The notes: generated by a model not told the origin, from the letters alone. A stretch of DNA of 64,000 nt from Mesorhizobium loti (GCF_013170705.1 NZ_CP033334.1:1364001-1428000); one strand, 5' to 3'. Positions 46,119 through 58,196 are shown, counted from the first letter of the stretch. Translations and numbers: made by a program.

Positions 46119-46140
46119 TGATTTAAATCGGTTTAAATCA
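46119..46140. promoter_or_regulatory. LacI-type operator upstream of pyc
   Basis: TGATTTAAA (46119-46127), spacer TCGG, TTTAAATCA (46132-46140): a perfect 9-4-9 palindrome with a central CG, 84 bp before the pyc start. The core TTTAAATCGGTTTAAA is close to the TTTAAATCGATTTAAA type that I recall for PckR, a LacI-family regulator of gluconeogenic and anaplerotic genes in rhizobia. The regulator match is from memory and needs checking. Confidence 0.6.
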
Positions 46141-46223
46141 GCATTGATTTTGTTTGCACTGCAGCATTTTCACGCTAATCATTGCACCGATTTCCCGTCC
46201 CTTCCGCTACTGGAGCCCAGTCC

Positions 46224-49682
<3,459 letters not shown>

Positions 49683-49844
49683 AGGCTCGCGAAAGCGCGG
49701 GCAGGCTGTCGGCTTCTGTCGGCAGCCCTGGCGAGCTGTTCGATAACGGCTTGACCCGCCGCCCCCGGTCGGGCATCGAACCGCTGAAATTCGCTGCCGG
49801 CAACTTTGCGAGTCGCGGCGCAGAAACAATCCTTGGAGAAGAAC

Positions 49845-50105
49845 ATGGCCGACGATATCACCGAGACCAGCCAGACTGTTGCCGCCGGCCAGCTGCGTGC
49901 CCTCATCGAGCGCATCGAGCGGCTCGAGGAAGAAAAGAAGACGATCGCCGACGACATCAAAGAGGTGTTCGCCGAGGCCAAGGGCACCGGCTTCGACACC
50001 AAGGCGATACGCACCATCATCCGTCTGCGCAAGAAGGACCAGGCCGAACGCCAGGAAGAGGACGCCATCCTCGATCTGTACATGGCCGCGCTCGGCATGG
50101 AGTAG
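49845..50105 (+). CDS. gapR: GapR-type DUF2312 nucleoid protein
   Basis: An 86-residue DUF2312 protein, GapR in Caulobacter: a coiled-coil DNA-binding protein that tracks overtwisted DNA ahead of polymerases. The sequence [20 protein letters not shown] and [16 protein letters not shown] is characteristic. ATG 49845 has GGAGAAG before it. It lies 163 bp after pyc with no clear operon link. Confidence 0.9.
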   Translation: MADDITETSQTVAAGQLRALIERIERLEEEKKTIADDIKEVFAEAKGTGFDTKAIRTIIRLRKKDQAERQEEDAILDLYMAALGME

Positions 50106-50157
50106 GACCAGAGCGTTCTCCGTTTCACGCAAACGGCGAACTGCCTATCTCTTTGTC

Positions 50158-50203
50158 GACGCAATTCCCAGGGGAAACCGTTTCACACGTTTCCTGGAAT
50201 TGC
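50158..50203 (+). repeat. dispersed palindromic repeat, copy D (short)
   Basis: GACGCAATTCC through GGAATTGC with a core GGGGAAACCGTTTCACACGTTTCC. It has the same orientation as copies A and B. It lies between gapR and the frameshifted gene. Confidence 0.83.
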
Positions 50204-50251
50204 TTTGGCCGCCCGGAGCCCGATGCGCCTGCAGGAGATCTGGTTTGAACC

Positions 50252-50690
50252 ATGAGCGAATTCGACTTCGGCGGCCGCCGCGCCTCGGAATTCCGCCATC
50301 GCGGCTTCTGGACGCTGTTCGCTGAGCGGCATCCGGAAGAAAGAGCCCGGCTGGCACGGCGCGGGCCCTGGTTCTGGCAGCGCGGGTTGCCCGACTTCGC
50401 CCTGGTCATTTCCATGTATGTCGCCGGCGCAGAACCATGTCGGCGTCTTCTTCGGCCGCAACGAGAAGTTCGGCGCGACGCACAGCTGGTCACGGCTGAA
50501 GCCGTTCCAACCGGCGATCGAAGCCAGGCTGAAGCTCCGGCCGGAACAAAGCTGCGAGGGCCTCGGCATCAATTCGATGTGGCGGGTCAATTGCTTTGCC
50601 GAGGATAACTGGCCGGCGATGACCGACTGGCTGGTGACCGAATGCTCGCGTGTCGAGCGCGCCGTCGCCGAAGTGCTCGGGCAGGGGTAG
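50252..50690 (+). pseudogene. frameshifted DUF4268-like gene
   Basis: Two overlapping frames make one protein of about 145 residues. The first, from ATG 50252, reads MSEFDFGGRRASEFRHRGFW and continues to LVISMYV. The second continues with AQNHVGVFFGRNEKFGATHS and ends AVAEVLGQG at 50690. One extra G in the GCCGGCGCAG run (about 50424-50431) moves the frame; removing it gives a smooth join (YVAAQNHVGVFF). The pattern resembles DUF4268 proteins, though the family name is uncertain. It is either a young pseudogene or a sequencing error. Confidence 0.65.
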
Positions 50691-50697
50691 GGCGCCG

Positions 50698-51006
50698 GTG
50701 TCCCAGGACGGCGTCAGGTCCTTCTTCCGCTCGCGTTGGCTTGGCCAGGTGCCGATCGACCGGCTGTTCTGGCGCGACATGCTGATGGTCGGGACGGGGA
50801 TCAGCATTTCATCGTCCGCGGCAGCGCTGATCCTGCTGGGGCTGAAGATGCCGCTCGGCCTCGTGCTGGCGGTGCATTTCGCACCGGTGCCCTACAACAT
50901 CTTTCTCACCATCGCGGTCTGGCGGACGGCCGAGACATCAGGCGCCAAGGCATTGTTGATGATGCTGGGCTCGGCGCTCTGGCTGATCGCGACGGTTGTC
51001 GTCTGA
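50698..51006 (+). CDS. small membrane protein of unknown function
   Basis: A 102-residue protein starting at GTG 50698, with two or three hydrophobic helices (MLMVGTGISISSSAAALILL; VLAVHFAPVPYNIFLTIAVW; LLMMLGSALWLIATVVV). It starts eight bases after the frameshifted gene, so the two may share a transcript. No motif points to a function. Confidence 0.62.
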   Translation: MSQDGVRSFFRSRWLGQVPIDRLFWRDMLMVGTGISISSSAAALILLGLKMPLGLVLAVHFAPVPYNIFLTIAVWRTAETSGAKALLMMLGSALWLIATVVV

Positions 51007-51031
51007 GGCGATAGTCAGTTGAGCGCGTACG

Positions 51032-51055
51032 AAAAGGGCGGCCGAAGCCGCCCTT
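51032..51055 (-). terminator. intrinsic terminator after msrB
   Basis: On the minus strand AAGGGCGGC, loop TTCG, GCCGCCCTT then TTTT. The nine-base stem and UUCG tetraloop make it very stable. It lies 23 bp beyond the msrB stop. Confidence 0.85.
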
Positions 51056-51077
51056 GCCGAAAGCTGCAGGATATCGT

Positions 51078-51482
51078 TCAGGCCGCGGGCTCGAAGGTCA
51101 GCGCCACGCCGTTGATGCAGTAGCGCAGGCCGGTCGGCGGCGGGCCGTCCTCGAAGACATGGCCGAGATGGCTGCCGCAGCGAGCACAGTGGCATTCGGT
51201 GCGGACCATGCCGTAGCTGCGGTCGACCGTGGTCTCGATCGAACCCGGTACCGGGTCGTTGAAACTCGGCCAGCCGGTGCCGCTTTCGAACTTCAGCTTG
51301 GATTCGAACAGCGGCTGGTCGCATCCGACGCAGAAGAAGGTGCCGGCGCGCTTCTCGTGGAGAAGGGCACAGCTTCCGGGACGCTCGGTGCCGTGGTTGC
51401 GCATGACCGCATACTGCTCCGGCGTCAACCGGGCGCGCCATTCGGCATCGGTGCGGGTGACAGGGTAGGTGTGGGTGTCCAT
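51078..51482 (-). CDS. msrB: peptide-methionine (R)-S-oxide reductase
   Basis: MsrB, 134 residues, repairs methionine R-sulfoxide in proteins. Zinc ligands are CVGC (51-54) and CARC (99-102); the catalytic cysteine is Cys122 in [17 protein letters not shown] is the substrate loop. No signal peptide, so it is cytoplasmic. It stands alone with its own terminator. Confidence 0.96.
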   Translation of the reverse strand: MDTHTYPVTRTDAEWRARLTPEQYAVMRNHGTERPGSCALLHEKRAGTFFCVGCDQPLFESKLKFESGTGWPSFNDPVPGSIETTVDRSYGMVRTECHCARCGSHLGHVFEDGPPPTGLRYCINGVALTFEPAA

Positions 51483-51584
51483 TTGATCTCCTCAGCCTTG
51501 GCGGCTCGTTATTGGTTGCAGCTCATATCCGCATCAACATAGGCATTTGTTACAGGTTCGCCCAGCGGCGGACTTTCGACAAGA

Positions 51585-52775
51585 TCAATGTTTCCGAGAA
51601 AGCTGCTTCGTCGCGGCTTCAAGCCCGGCCAGCGTCAGCGGGAACATGCGGCCGCCGAAGATGTCGCGGATCATCGCGATCGAATGGGTGTAGCCCCAGT
51701 TCTTCTGGTTCTCCGGATTGAGCCATACCGCGTTCGGCCATTGCTGCAGCAGGCGGCCGAGCCAGACGGCTCCGGCCTCCGGGTTCCAGTGCTCGACCGA
51801 ACCGCCCGGGTGGGCGATTTCATAGGGGCTCATCGAGGCGTCGCCGACGACGATCACCTTGTAGTCCGGACCGTATTTGTGGAGCAGGTCCAAGGTCGAA
51901 ATCACCTCGGCATGGCGGCGCCGGTTGTCCTTCCACACGCCTTCGTAGAGGCAGTTGTGGAAATAGAAATATTCGAGCTGGCGGAATTCGGCTCGTGCCG
52001 CCGAAAACAGCTCCTCCACGCTCTTGATATGGTCGTCCATCGAGCCGCCGACATCGAAGAACATCAGCAGTTTCACGGCATTGCGCCGCTCGGGCCGCGT
52101 CTGCACGTCGAGATAGCCGTGCTCGGCGGTGGCGTGGATGGTGCCGGGCAGGTCGAATTCCTCCTCGGCGCCCTCGCGCACCCAGCGGCGCAGCCGCTTC
52201 AGCGCGATCTTGATGTTGCGGGTGCCGAGTTCCACGGCATCGTCGAAATTCCGGAACTCGCGCTTGTCCCACACCTTCACGGCACGGCGGTTGCGGCTTT
52301 CGTGCTGGCCGATGCGCACGCCTTCGGGATTATAGCCGTAGGCGCCGAAAGGTGAGGTGCCGCCGGTGCCGATCCATTTCGAGCCGCCCTGGTGGCGGCC
52401 CTTCTGCTCCTCGAGCCTTTGCTTCAAGGTCTCCATCAACTTTTCGAAGCCGCCGAGCGCCTCGACCAGCTTTTTCTCTTCTTCGGTCAGGTGTTTTTCG
52501 GCGAGTCGGCGCAGCCATTCCTCGGGAATATTGGCGACGTCGACCGCATCCGGACCGCCCAGCGCCTCGATGCCCTTGAAGACATGCGCGAACACCTGGT
52601 CGAAGCGGTCGATATGGCGCTCGTCCTTCACCAGGGCGGCGCGGGCAAGGTAATAAAAACCCTCGACGTCATAGTCGACCAGCCCGGCTTCCAATCCTTC
52701 CAGCAGCGACAGATATTCCCGCAGCGAGACGGGAACACGCGCTGCCTTCAGTTCGAGGAAGAAGGGGATGAACAT
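51585..52775 (-). CDS. VWA domain-containing CoxE-like protein
   Basis: A 396-residue protein whose C-terminal half is a CoxE-like von Willebrand A domain with a modified metal site FFDVGGSMDD in place of DxSxS. The N-terminal half has charged helices (LTEEEKKLVEALGGFEKLME). Such proteins pair with MoxR AAA+ ATPases as chaperones for enzyme or complex maturation. The matching MoxR gene lies 0.5 kb upstream on the same strand, separated by an acetyltransferase gene. The client is unknown. Confidence 0.88.
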   Translation of the reverse strand: MFIPFFLELKAARVPVSLREYLSLLEGLEAGLVDYDVEGFYYLARAALVKDERHIDRFDQVFAHVFKGIEALGGPDAVDVANIPEEWLRRLAEKHLTEEEKKLVEALGGFEKLMETLKQRLEEQKGRHQGGSKWIGTGGTSPFGAYGYNPEGVRIGQHESRNRRAVKVWDKREFRNFDDAVELGTRNIKIALKRLRRWVREGAEEEFDLPGTIHATAEHGYLDVQTRPERRNAVKLLMFFDVGGSMDDHIKSVEELFSAARAEFRQLEYFYFHNCLYEGVWKDNRRRHAEVISTLDLLHKYGPDYKVIVVGDASMSPYEIAHPGGSVEHWNPEAGAVWLGRLLQQWPNAVWLNPENQKNWGYTHSIAMIRDIFGGRMFPLTLAGLEAATKQLSRKH

Positions 52776-52782
52776 CTTCTAT

Positions 52783-53229
52783 CTATAGCAGATCATACTC
52801 GATGAAGCCGGTGCGACGCGCGACATGGTCATAGAGCTTGCGCGCGGTGGTGTTGGTTTCGTGCGTCATCCAGTAGACATTCTTGACGCCGATTTTTTCC
52901 GCCGCGTCCTTCACCGCCTTGATAAGCGCCGCACCGATGCCCTTGCCGCGCACGTCCGGGTCGGCGAACAGGTCCTGCAGATAGCAGTTGTTTTTCTCCG
53001 ACCAGCCTGAGCGGTGGTAGAGATAGTGGGTGAGGCCGACCGCCTTGCCGTCGAGCGTGGCGATAAAACCCTTCGGCTCGAATTCGCCTGCCGTGAACAG
53101 CCGCTTCCAGGTGACGGCGTAGAACTCTTCCGGCAGCTTGGTTTCGTAGAAGGTGAGGTAGTCGGTCCACAGGCGCTTCCAGTCGGCGTGGTCGGACTGC
53201 GCGAGCGGGCGGACGATAATCTCAGACAT
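52783..53229 (-). CDS. GNAT N-acetyltransferase
   Basis: A 148-residue GNAT protein: YLQDLFADPDVRGKGIGAAL is the acetyl-CoA loop, and NTTARKLYDHVARRTGFIEYDL a typical end. ATG 53229 is preceded by GGAGGAATGAA; the longer frame to 53292 adds unrelated residues. It lies between moxR and the VWA gene on the same strand, seven bases before the latter, so it is probably co-transcribed. Confidence 0.88.
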   Translation of the reverse strand: MSEIIVRPLAQSDHADWKRLWTDYLTFYETKLPEEFYAVTWKRLFTAGEFEPKGFIATLDGKAVGLTHYLYHRSGWSEKNNCYLQDLFADPDVRGKGIGAALIKAVKDAAEKIGVKNVYWMTHETNTTARKLYDHVARRTGFIEYDLL

Positions 53230-53320
53230 TTCATTCCTCCGAAGGGTTCTGGCCGAAGCTGCCTTCCTGTCCTGCCGGCAGCAACGGTCCACAGCAGGGA
53301 AAAGCGCTGTCGCGGCCTGC

Positions 53321-54160
53321 CTATTGCTGCCTTCTGGCCATGAAGGCCAGCCGCTCGAACAGATGGACGTCCTGTTCGTTCTTCAGCAGCGCGCCATGCA
53401 GTTTGGGCAGCGCGTTCTTGGGGTCGGCGCGCAAGTCCTCGGGCGCGATGTCGTCGGCGACCAGCAGGCGGATCCAGTCGAGCGCCTCGGAGGTCGAAGG
53501 CTTCTTCTTCAGCCCCGGTACCTCGCGGATCTCGTAGAACTGGGTGAGGGCCGCCCGCACCAGGTTCTGCTTGATGCCCGGATAGTGGACGTCGACAATC
53601 CTGTGCAGCGTGTCGACGTCGGGAAAGCGGATGTAATGGAAGAAGCAGCGGCGCAGGAAGGCGTCTGGCAGCTCCTTCTCGTTGTTGGAGGTGATGATGA
53701 CGATGGGGCGGACGGCGGCGCGTATGGTCTCGCCGGTCTCGTAGACGAAGAACTCCATGCGATCGAGTTCCTGCAGAAGGTCGTTGGGGAATTCGATGTC
53801 GGCCTTGTCGATCTCGTCGATCAAAAGCACGACCTTCTTGCCGGCCGCGAACGCTTCCCACAGCTTGCCGCGCTTGATGTAGTTCTTGATGTCGTTGAAC
53901 CTGGCATCGCCGAGCTGGCTGTCGCGCAGCCGCGACACGGCGTCGTACTCGTAAAGACCCTGCTGCGCCCGCGTCGTCGATTTGACGTGCCATTCGATGA
54001 GGTCGAGGCCGAGGGCTGATGCCACCTGGCGGGCAAGCTCGGTCTTGCCGGTGCCGGGCTCGCCCTTGACCAGCAGGGGCCGTTCCAGCGCGATCGCCGC
54101 GTTGACGGCCACCATCAGGTCCTTGTCGGCGACATAGGCCGCCGTGCCTTCGAAACGCAT
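53321..54160 (-). CDS. MoxR-family AAA+ ATPase
   Basis: A 279-residue AAA+ ATPase of the MoxR/CoxD type. Walker A GEPGTGKT is at 33-40, Walker B VVLLIDEIDKAD follows, and IITSNNEKELPDAFLRRCFF is the sensor/arginine-finger region. ATG 54160 has GAAGGAGC eight bases upstream; ATG 54178 lies on that site. It is first of a moxR-GNAT-VWA set and should act with the VWA protein on a client complex. Confidence 0.92.
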   Translation of the reverse strand: MRFEGTAAYVADKDLMVAVNAAIALERPLLVKGEPGTGKTELARQVASALGLDLIEWHVKSTTRAQQGLYEYDAVSRLRDSQLGDARFNDIKNYIKRGKLWEAFAAGKKVVLLIDEIDKADIEFPNDLLQELDRMEFFVYETGETIRAAVRPIVIITSNNEKELPDAFLRRCFFHYIRFPDVDTLHRIVDVHYPGIKQNLVRAALTQFYEIREVPGLKKKPSTSEALDWIRLLVADDIAPEDLRADPKNALPKLHGALLKNEQDVHLFERLAFMARRQQ

Positions 54161-54303
54161 TTTTGCTCCTTCGTTCATTCCGGGCGACCGTAAGGAGGCG
54201 GCTCGGCCTGCGCAAGAGTGGGGCGGCGATGCGACGTCGCGAGCCCGGCACGGAAAGAGTGGCAGCTCTCTGGCGCTTAGGGGACCATCGGCCTATATTG
54301 GGT
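54161..54303. promoter_or_regulatory. moxR/6S RNA divergent region with 6S promoter
   Basis: No gene is supported here. A promoter with -10 CTATAT (54293-54298), a 17-base spacer and a weak -35 CTGGCG (54270-54275) reads toward the 6S RNA. CTATAT is the usual -10 of rhizobial sigma-70 promoters, and a start near 54304 would suit the RNA. Confidence 0.55.
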
Positions 54304-54440
54304 GTGACGGTCTGCGCTTCCCGGCAGGAGAACATTTTCCCCGGGGCCTTAACGATCCTTAGGGAGCTGTCCCTGGGAAGACCCGTGGGTTTTCTCACAC
54401 GGCGCCCACCTACTTTGTAGGTTCCCGGGATCGCTCTCTC
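54304..54440 (+). ncRNA. ssrS: 6S RNA
   Basis: 6S RNA binds the sigma-70 RNA polymerase by mimicking an open promoter. The closing stem pairs GCG..TCCCGG (about 54314-54324) with CCGGGA.CGC (54424-54433), an apical stem pairs CCGTG with CACGG, and a small hairpin CCTAC-TTT-GTAGG lies in the 3' part of the bubble, as in alphaproteobacterial 6S RNAs. It lies directly upstream of 5-formyltetrahydrofolate cyclo-ligase, the conserved partner. Both ends are approximate. Confidence 0.75.
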
Positions 54441-54556
54441 CACCGGTTGCGTGGATCGTCACTTCCCGCATGCGCCCATGCGTTCCGGTGGATGGTGCGG
54501 TAGAAAACGTCGCTCCTAAAACGCCATCCCTATCCGGCCTTTTCTATCGTCCGCGC

Positions 54557-55144
54557 ATGACATCTCTCAAAGACCTGAAAAAACAGCTGCGGCGCGAAGC
54601 GCTTGGACGCCGCGACGCGCTCGATGAATTCTGGCGGGTCGAGGCAGCGCTCGAAATGGCCGAGACGGCGCGCGATCATCTCGCTATCGAGCCCGGCCAG
54701 ATCGTATCCGGCTTCTGGCCGATGCGTTCGGAAGTCGACGTCAGGCCGTTGATGTTCGCCTTGCGCGAAAAGGGCGCGAGACTTTGCCTGCCGGCCATTC
54801 TCGACAAGACCACGATCGTCTTTCGCGAGCTGGTTCGCGGCGCGCCGATGGTGGACATGGGCTTCGGCACGGTTGGGCCCCATGAAGAGGCCGAGGTGCT
54901 TGATCCCGAAGTGATGCTTGTGCCACTCGCCGCGTTCGATGCGCGCGGCCACCGCATCGGCTATGGCGCCGGCTACTACGACCGCGCCATCGCGAAGCTC
55001 GTCGACAAGGGGCACACGCCCCGTCTGATCGGCATCGCCTTCGACTGCCAGGAAGTTCCGCAGGTTCCGGATGAGCCTCACGACGTCGTCATCCCGGAAA
55101 TACTCACAGAGAACGGGTTGCGCCGCTTCGCGTCGAAATTGTAG
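54557..55144 (+). CDS. 5-formyltetrahydrofolate cyclo-ligase
   Basis: A 195-residue 5-FCL (YgfA/MTHFS) converting 5-formyl-THF to 5,10-methenyl-THF with ATP. Motifs: SGFWPMRSEVDVRPLM and the C-terminal GYGAGYYDRAIAKL phosphate-binding loop. ATG 54557 starts the conserved helical N-terminus (MTSLKDLKKQLRREAL). Downstream of 6S RNA, as in E. coli and most proteobacteria, which supports both calls. Confidence 0.94.
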   Translation: MTSLKDLKKQLRREALGRRDALDEFWRVEAALEMAETARDHLAIEPGQIVSGFWPMRSEVDVRPLMFALREKGARLCLPAILDKTTIVFRELVRGAPMVDMGFGTVGPHEEAEVLDPEVMLVPLAAFDARGHRIGYGAGYYDRAIAKLVDKGHTPRLIGIAFDCQEVPQVPDEPHDVVIPEILTENGLRRFASKL

Positions 55145-55214
55145 ATAATGGAGGCATGATCTTTTCGCGGACGTCATGCAGCTTTTGCTTCGCTGACTTT
55201 CGGTGCGGGATCAT

Positions 55215-56039
55215 ATGAGACTTCTCTTCCTCGGAGACATGGTTGGAAAAACGGGACGAACGGCGGTGTGGGAACAACTGCCTGGCCTGATCTCGGATTT
55301 CAAACTCGACTTCGTCATCGTCAATGGTGAGAACGCCGCCGGCGGTTTCGGCATCACCGAGGAGATCTTTCGCGAGACGATCGCGGCCGGCGCCGATGTC
55401 GTGACCACGGGCAACCATGTCTGGGACCAGCGCGACGCGCTCGCCTTCGCGCCGCGCGAAGAGCGCTTCCTGCGCCCCTCCAATTTTCCCAGGGGCACGC
55501 CGGGGCGCGGATCCGGCGTCTATATCGCCAGGAGCGGGGCCAGGGTCTTGGTCGCCAACATCATGGGCCGGGTGTTCATGCATCCGGAGCTCGACGATCC
55601 GTTCCAGGCTGGCGAGCGCGAGCTTGCCGCCTGTCCGCTCGGCGAGCAGGCCGATGCGGTGGTCATCGACTTCCACGCCGAAGCGACCTCGGAGAAGATG
55701 TGCTTCGCGCATTTCGTCGACGGCCGCGCCAGCCTCGTCGTCGGCACCCATACCCACCAGCCGACCGGCGACCATCAGATCCTCAACGGCGGCACGGGTT
55801 ACATTTCCGACGCCGGCATGTGCGGCGATTATGATTCCTCGCTCGGCATGGACAAGGAGGAGCCGCTCAACCGGTTCCTGTCGAAAGTGCCGAAAGGCCG
55901 CTTCGAGGCTGCGACTGGACCTGCAACATTGTGCGGTGTCGGCGTGACTATTTCCGACCGCACGGGCCTGACAGAAAAGATCGCGCCGTTTCGTCGCGGG
56001 CCAAGACTTGAAGAAACGGCTCCGTCTTTCTGGTCGTGA
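55215..56039 (+). CDS. YmdB-family metallophosphoesterase
   Basis: A 274-residue metallophosphoesterase of the YmdB (TIGR00282) type. Metal-binding motifs occur in order: FLGDMVGKTGR, VNGENAAGG, TTGNHVWDQRDAL, DFHAEATSEK and VGTHTHQPT. Members hydrolyse cyclic nucleotides such as 2',3'- or 3',5'-cNMPs; the role in rhizobia is unclear. The ATG is 12 bases after another in-frame ATG; 55215 starts the conserved strand. It follows 5-FCL by 70 bp, probably in one transcript. Confidence 0.9.
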   Translation: MRLLFLGDMVGKTGRTAVWEQLPGLISDFKLDFVIVNGENAAGGFGITEEIFRETIAAGADVVTTGNHVWDQRDALAFAPREERFLRPSNFPRGTPGRGSGVYIARSGARVLVANIMGRVFMHPELDDPFQAGERELAACPLGEQADAVVIDFHAEATSEKMCFAHFVDGRASLVVGTHTHQPTGDHQILNGGTGYISDAGMCGDYDSSLGMDKEEPLNRFLSKVPKGRFEAATGPATLCGVGVTISDRTGLTEKIAPFRRGPRLEETAPSFWS

Positions 56040-56109
56040 CATTGATATAGAGGTTTGTAGTACCTAACTGCCGGCGACACTGCTCTAGATCGTAGAGGGG
56101 ACGACCTCC

Positions 56110-56877
56110 ATGCAGCTCATTGAGTTCCTGGCGCCGCATTTTCACTTTGTATCCGATCCAACGGCCTGGGTCGCGTTGCTGACCTTGGTGGTGCTCGAGA
56201 TCGTGCTCGGCATCGACAATCTGATCTTCATCTCGATCCTCACCAACAAGCTGCCGGAAGCGCAACGGGCCCGCGCCCGCCGGCTCGGCATATCGGCGGC
56301 ACTGGTCATGCGGTTGGTGCTGCTGGCCACCATTTCGGTCATCGTCCAGCTGACGACGCCGGTGTTCACCGCATTCGACCATGGCTTCTCCTGGCGCGAC
56401 CTTATCCTGATCGCCGGCGGCCTTTTCCTGGTGTGGAAGGCGACAAAGGAAATCCATCATACCGTCGACCCGGACGACCATCAGGACACGATGCTGGGCG
56501 AGACGCTCAAGATCTCGCTGGCCGGCGCCATCTTCCAGATCCTGCTGCTCGATCTGGTCTTCTCGATCGATTCCATCATCACCGCCGTCGGCATGACCGA
56601 CGAGATCGCCATCATGTACATCGCGGTGATCGTGGCCGTCACCGTGATGATGCTGGCGGCGGGGCCGCTGGCCAATTTCATCGCCCGCAACCCCAGCATC
56701 GTCATGCTGGCGCTGGGCTTCCTGTTGATGATCGGCATGACGCTGATCGCCGATGGCATGGGCTACCATGTGCCGAAGGGCTACATCTACGCGGCGATGG
56801 GTTTCTCGGCGCTGGTCGAGGGGCTCAACATGCTGGCACGGCGGCGCAAGAAAGCGAAATCCGGCGACGGGCATTGA
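56110..56877 (+). CDS. TerC family membrane protein
   Basis: A 255-residue integral membrane protein with about seven helices. The TerC motif [17 protein letters not shown] is near the start and the second conserved acidic [17 protein letters not shown] in the middle. The family handles manganese or other metal export at the membrane, or acts with co-translational metalation. It is convergent with an SRPBCC gene. Confidence 0.92.
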   Translation: MQLIEFLAPHFHFVSDPTAWVALLTLVVLEIVLGIDNLIFISILTNKLPEAQRARARRLGISAALVMRLVLLATISVIVQLTTPVFTAFDHGFSWRDLILIAGGLFLVWKATKEIHHTVDPDDHQDTMLGETLKISLAGAIFQILLLDLVFSIDSIITAVGMTDEIAIMYIAVIVAVTVMMLAAGPLANFIARNPSIVMLALGFLLMIGMTLIADGMGYHVPKGYIYAAMGFSALVEGLNMLARRRKKAKSGDGH

Positions 56878-56884
56878 GGCCGGC

Positions 56885-56912
56885 GCGCCGGGACGGGCTA
56901 ATGTCCCGGCGC
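56885..56912. other. hairpin between convergent terC and SRPBCC genes
   Basis: A perfect 10-bp stem, GCGCCGGGAC (56885-56894) with GTCCCGGCGC (56903-56912), loop 8 nt, and no T tract on either strand. It overlaps the last codons of the SRPBCC gene. It may act as a transcript end for both genes. Confidence 0.4.
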
Positions 56913-57365
56913 ACCCTTCGGATGACGGTCGCCGATCAGGCCCAGCGTCAGGCCCTGCTCCAGCCAGGCCTTGGCGCCAGCCAGCACCAGTGTGAAGCCG
57001 CCGGTCGAGCCGATCGCTTCTTTCACCTGTTCGTCGCCCGTGCCGGCAAAACCGAAGTTATGGACCTCCAGAAAGGTCGCCTCGTCAGGCATCGCGGTGA
57101 ACGTCCAGACCACCGTGGTCGGCGGGTCGCTCCATGTCATGACGATTTTCTCGTCCCGGACGATCTCGCTGACATGGACTGTCGTCGAGACGCCATACAT
57201 GCGCCATTCCCAGCGAACCTCCTTGCTGCTGTCCAGCCGGCCGCTGCCGTGGGTGAACCAGAATTTGGTGGTGATGGCCGGATCGACGATAGCCTCGAAG
57301 ACTTCGGCGACCGGTCGCCGGATCAGCATGCCTGCTTCGGCCGTTGGCGTGTCATGAATGTCCAT
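56898..57365 (-). CDS. SRPBCC/AHSA1 domain protein
   Basis: A 155-residue START-like protein of the AHSA1 type: LIRRPVAEVFEAIVDPAITTKFWFT at the start, DEKIVMTWSDPPTTVVWTFT in the middle. The family binds lipids or small hydrophobic ligands. It is the last of four minus-strand genes (SRPBCC, VOC, VOC, SRPBCC) behind a divergent ArsR gene, a grouping common in rhizobia. Confidence 0.88.
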   Translation of the reverse strand: MDIHDTPTAEAGMLIRRPVAEVFEAIVDPAITTKFWFTHGSGRLDSSKEVRWEWRMYGVSTTVHVSEIVRDEKIVMTWSDPPTTVVWTFTAMPDEATFLEVHNFGFAGTGDEQVKEAIGSTGGFTLVLAGAKAWLEQGLTLGLIGDRHPKGAPGH

Positions 57366-57390
57366 GGTGATTTCCTTTCAAGCTCGGTGC

Positions 57391-57753
57391 TCACCAGGCA
57401 TCGGGTTCACGCACCATGTGAATAATGTTGGCGGGATTGGTGATCCAGCCACCACGGAAAGCCTCCCCCAACGGTTCGATGGCATCGCAACGCACGACGC
57501 CGGCTCCGGCGAGGTGCGCGGCGGCGGCGGCAAAATCGTCGGTGAAAAGTTCCAGCCACACCTCGGCCTGGCTCAGCATCGGCGCCTCGTCGATCCACAG
57601 CCTGATGGGGCCGAGCTCGAAGCCGATGGCGGGTGCCTTGGCGGTGAACGGCTTCAGGCCGATGACGTCGCGGTAAAAGGCGACCGTTGCCTCGAACTGA
57701 TGAGGCGGCACTTTCATGGCGATGTTGATGCCGCCGGTTATCCCTGGGGTCAT
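57391..57753 (-). CDS. VOC family protein
   Basis: A 120-residue vicinal-oxygen-chelate (glyoxalase/bleomycin-resistance fold) protein with FEATVAFYRDVIGLKPF at the first beta-alpha unit and RLWIDEAPMLSQAEVWLELF later. ATG 57753 begins the domain; the longer frame is a shadow. The function may be in detoxification or ring cleavage, but the active-site residues do not decide. It lies 50 bp downstream of another VOC gene. Confidence 0.83.
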   Translation of the reverse strand: MTPGITGGINIAMKVPPHQFEATVAFYRDVIGLKPFTAKAPAIGFELGPIRLWIDEAPMLSQAEVWLELFTDDFAAAAAHLAGAGVVRCDAIEPLGEAFRGGWITNPANIIHMVREPDAW

Positions 57754-57803
57754 TGCTGGCTCCGTGTGTTCAGGTGCTGCCGGTCCCCTCGGCCCTAAGG
57801 CGG

Positions 57804-58196
57804 TTATGGCAGATTGATCTGCCAGGAGACGCCGAACCGGTCGTTCAGCCAGGCGAACCGGCGGCTGAATCCGTAATTGTCCGGCGGCATAAGGAATCCG
57901 CCATCCTTTGCCAGGACCTCGACAATGGCGTTCAATTCCTGCTCCGAGGAACAATCCACATACAGCGAAACCGAAGGCGTGAACGTGAAGGCGTGATGCA
58001 CGGGGCTGTTGTAGACCGTGACCTCCAGGCCGGCGATGGAGACGCGCGCCAGTTTGAGCATTCCTTGCGGGCCGTCCTCGCCGGCTCCATAGCGCGTGAC
58101 GTCAACGACGCTGCTGCCGGGAATGGTCTCGCAATAGAGGGTCATTGCCTCTTCGGCCTTGCCCTCGAACATCAGGAACGGTGTTACTCTGATCAC
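57804..58196 (-). CDS. VOC family protein (PhnB-like)
   Basis: A 130-residue PhnB-like VOC protein: IRVTPFLMFEGKAEEAMTLYCETIP and a C-terminal YGFSRRFAWLNDRFGVSWQI typical of this group. A GTG at 58196 with AAGGAGG six bases upstream is preferred over the longer frame from 58223, which overlaps the upstream gene. Despite the PhnB name, members are not shown to act on phosphonates. Confidence 0.85.
   Translation of the reverse strand: MIRVTPFLMFEGKAEEAMTLYCETIPGSSVVDVTRYGAGEDGPQGMLKLARVSIAGLEVTVYNSPVHHAFTFTPSVSLYVDCSSEQELNAIVEVLAKDGGFLMPPDNYGFSRRFAWLNDRFGVSWQINLP

Noticed and set aside
54144..54362. A 72-codon plus-strand frame upstream of 5-FCL
   Set aside because: It overlaps the 6S RNA promoter and 5' part, has no domain and no ribosome site.
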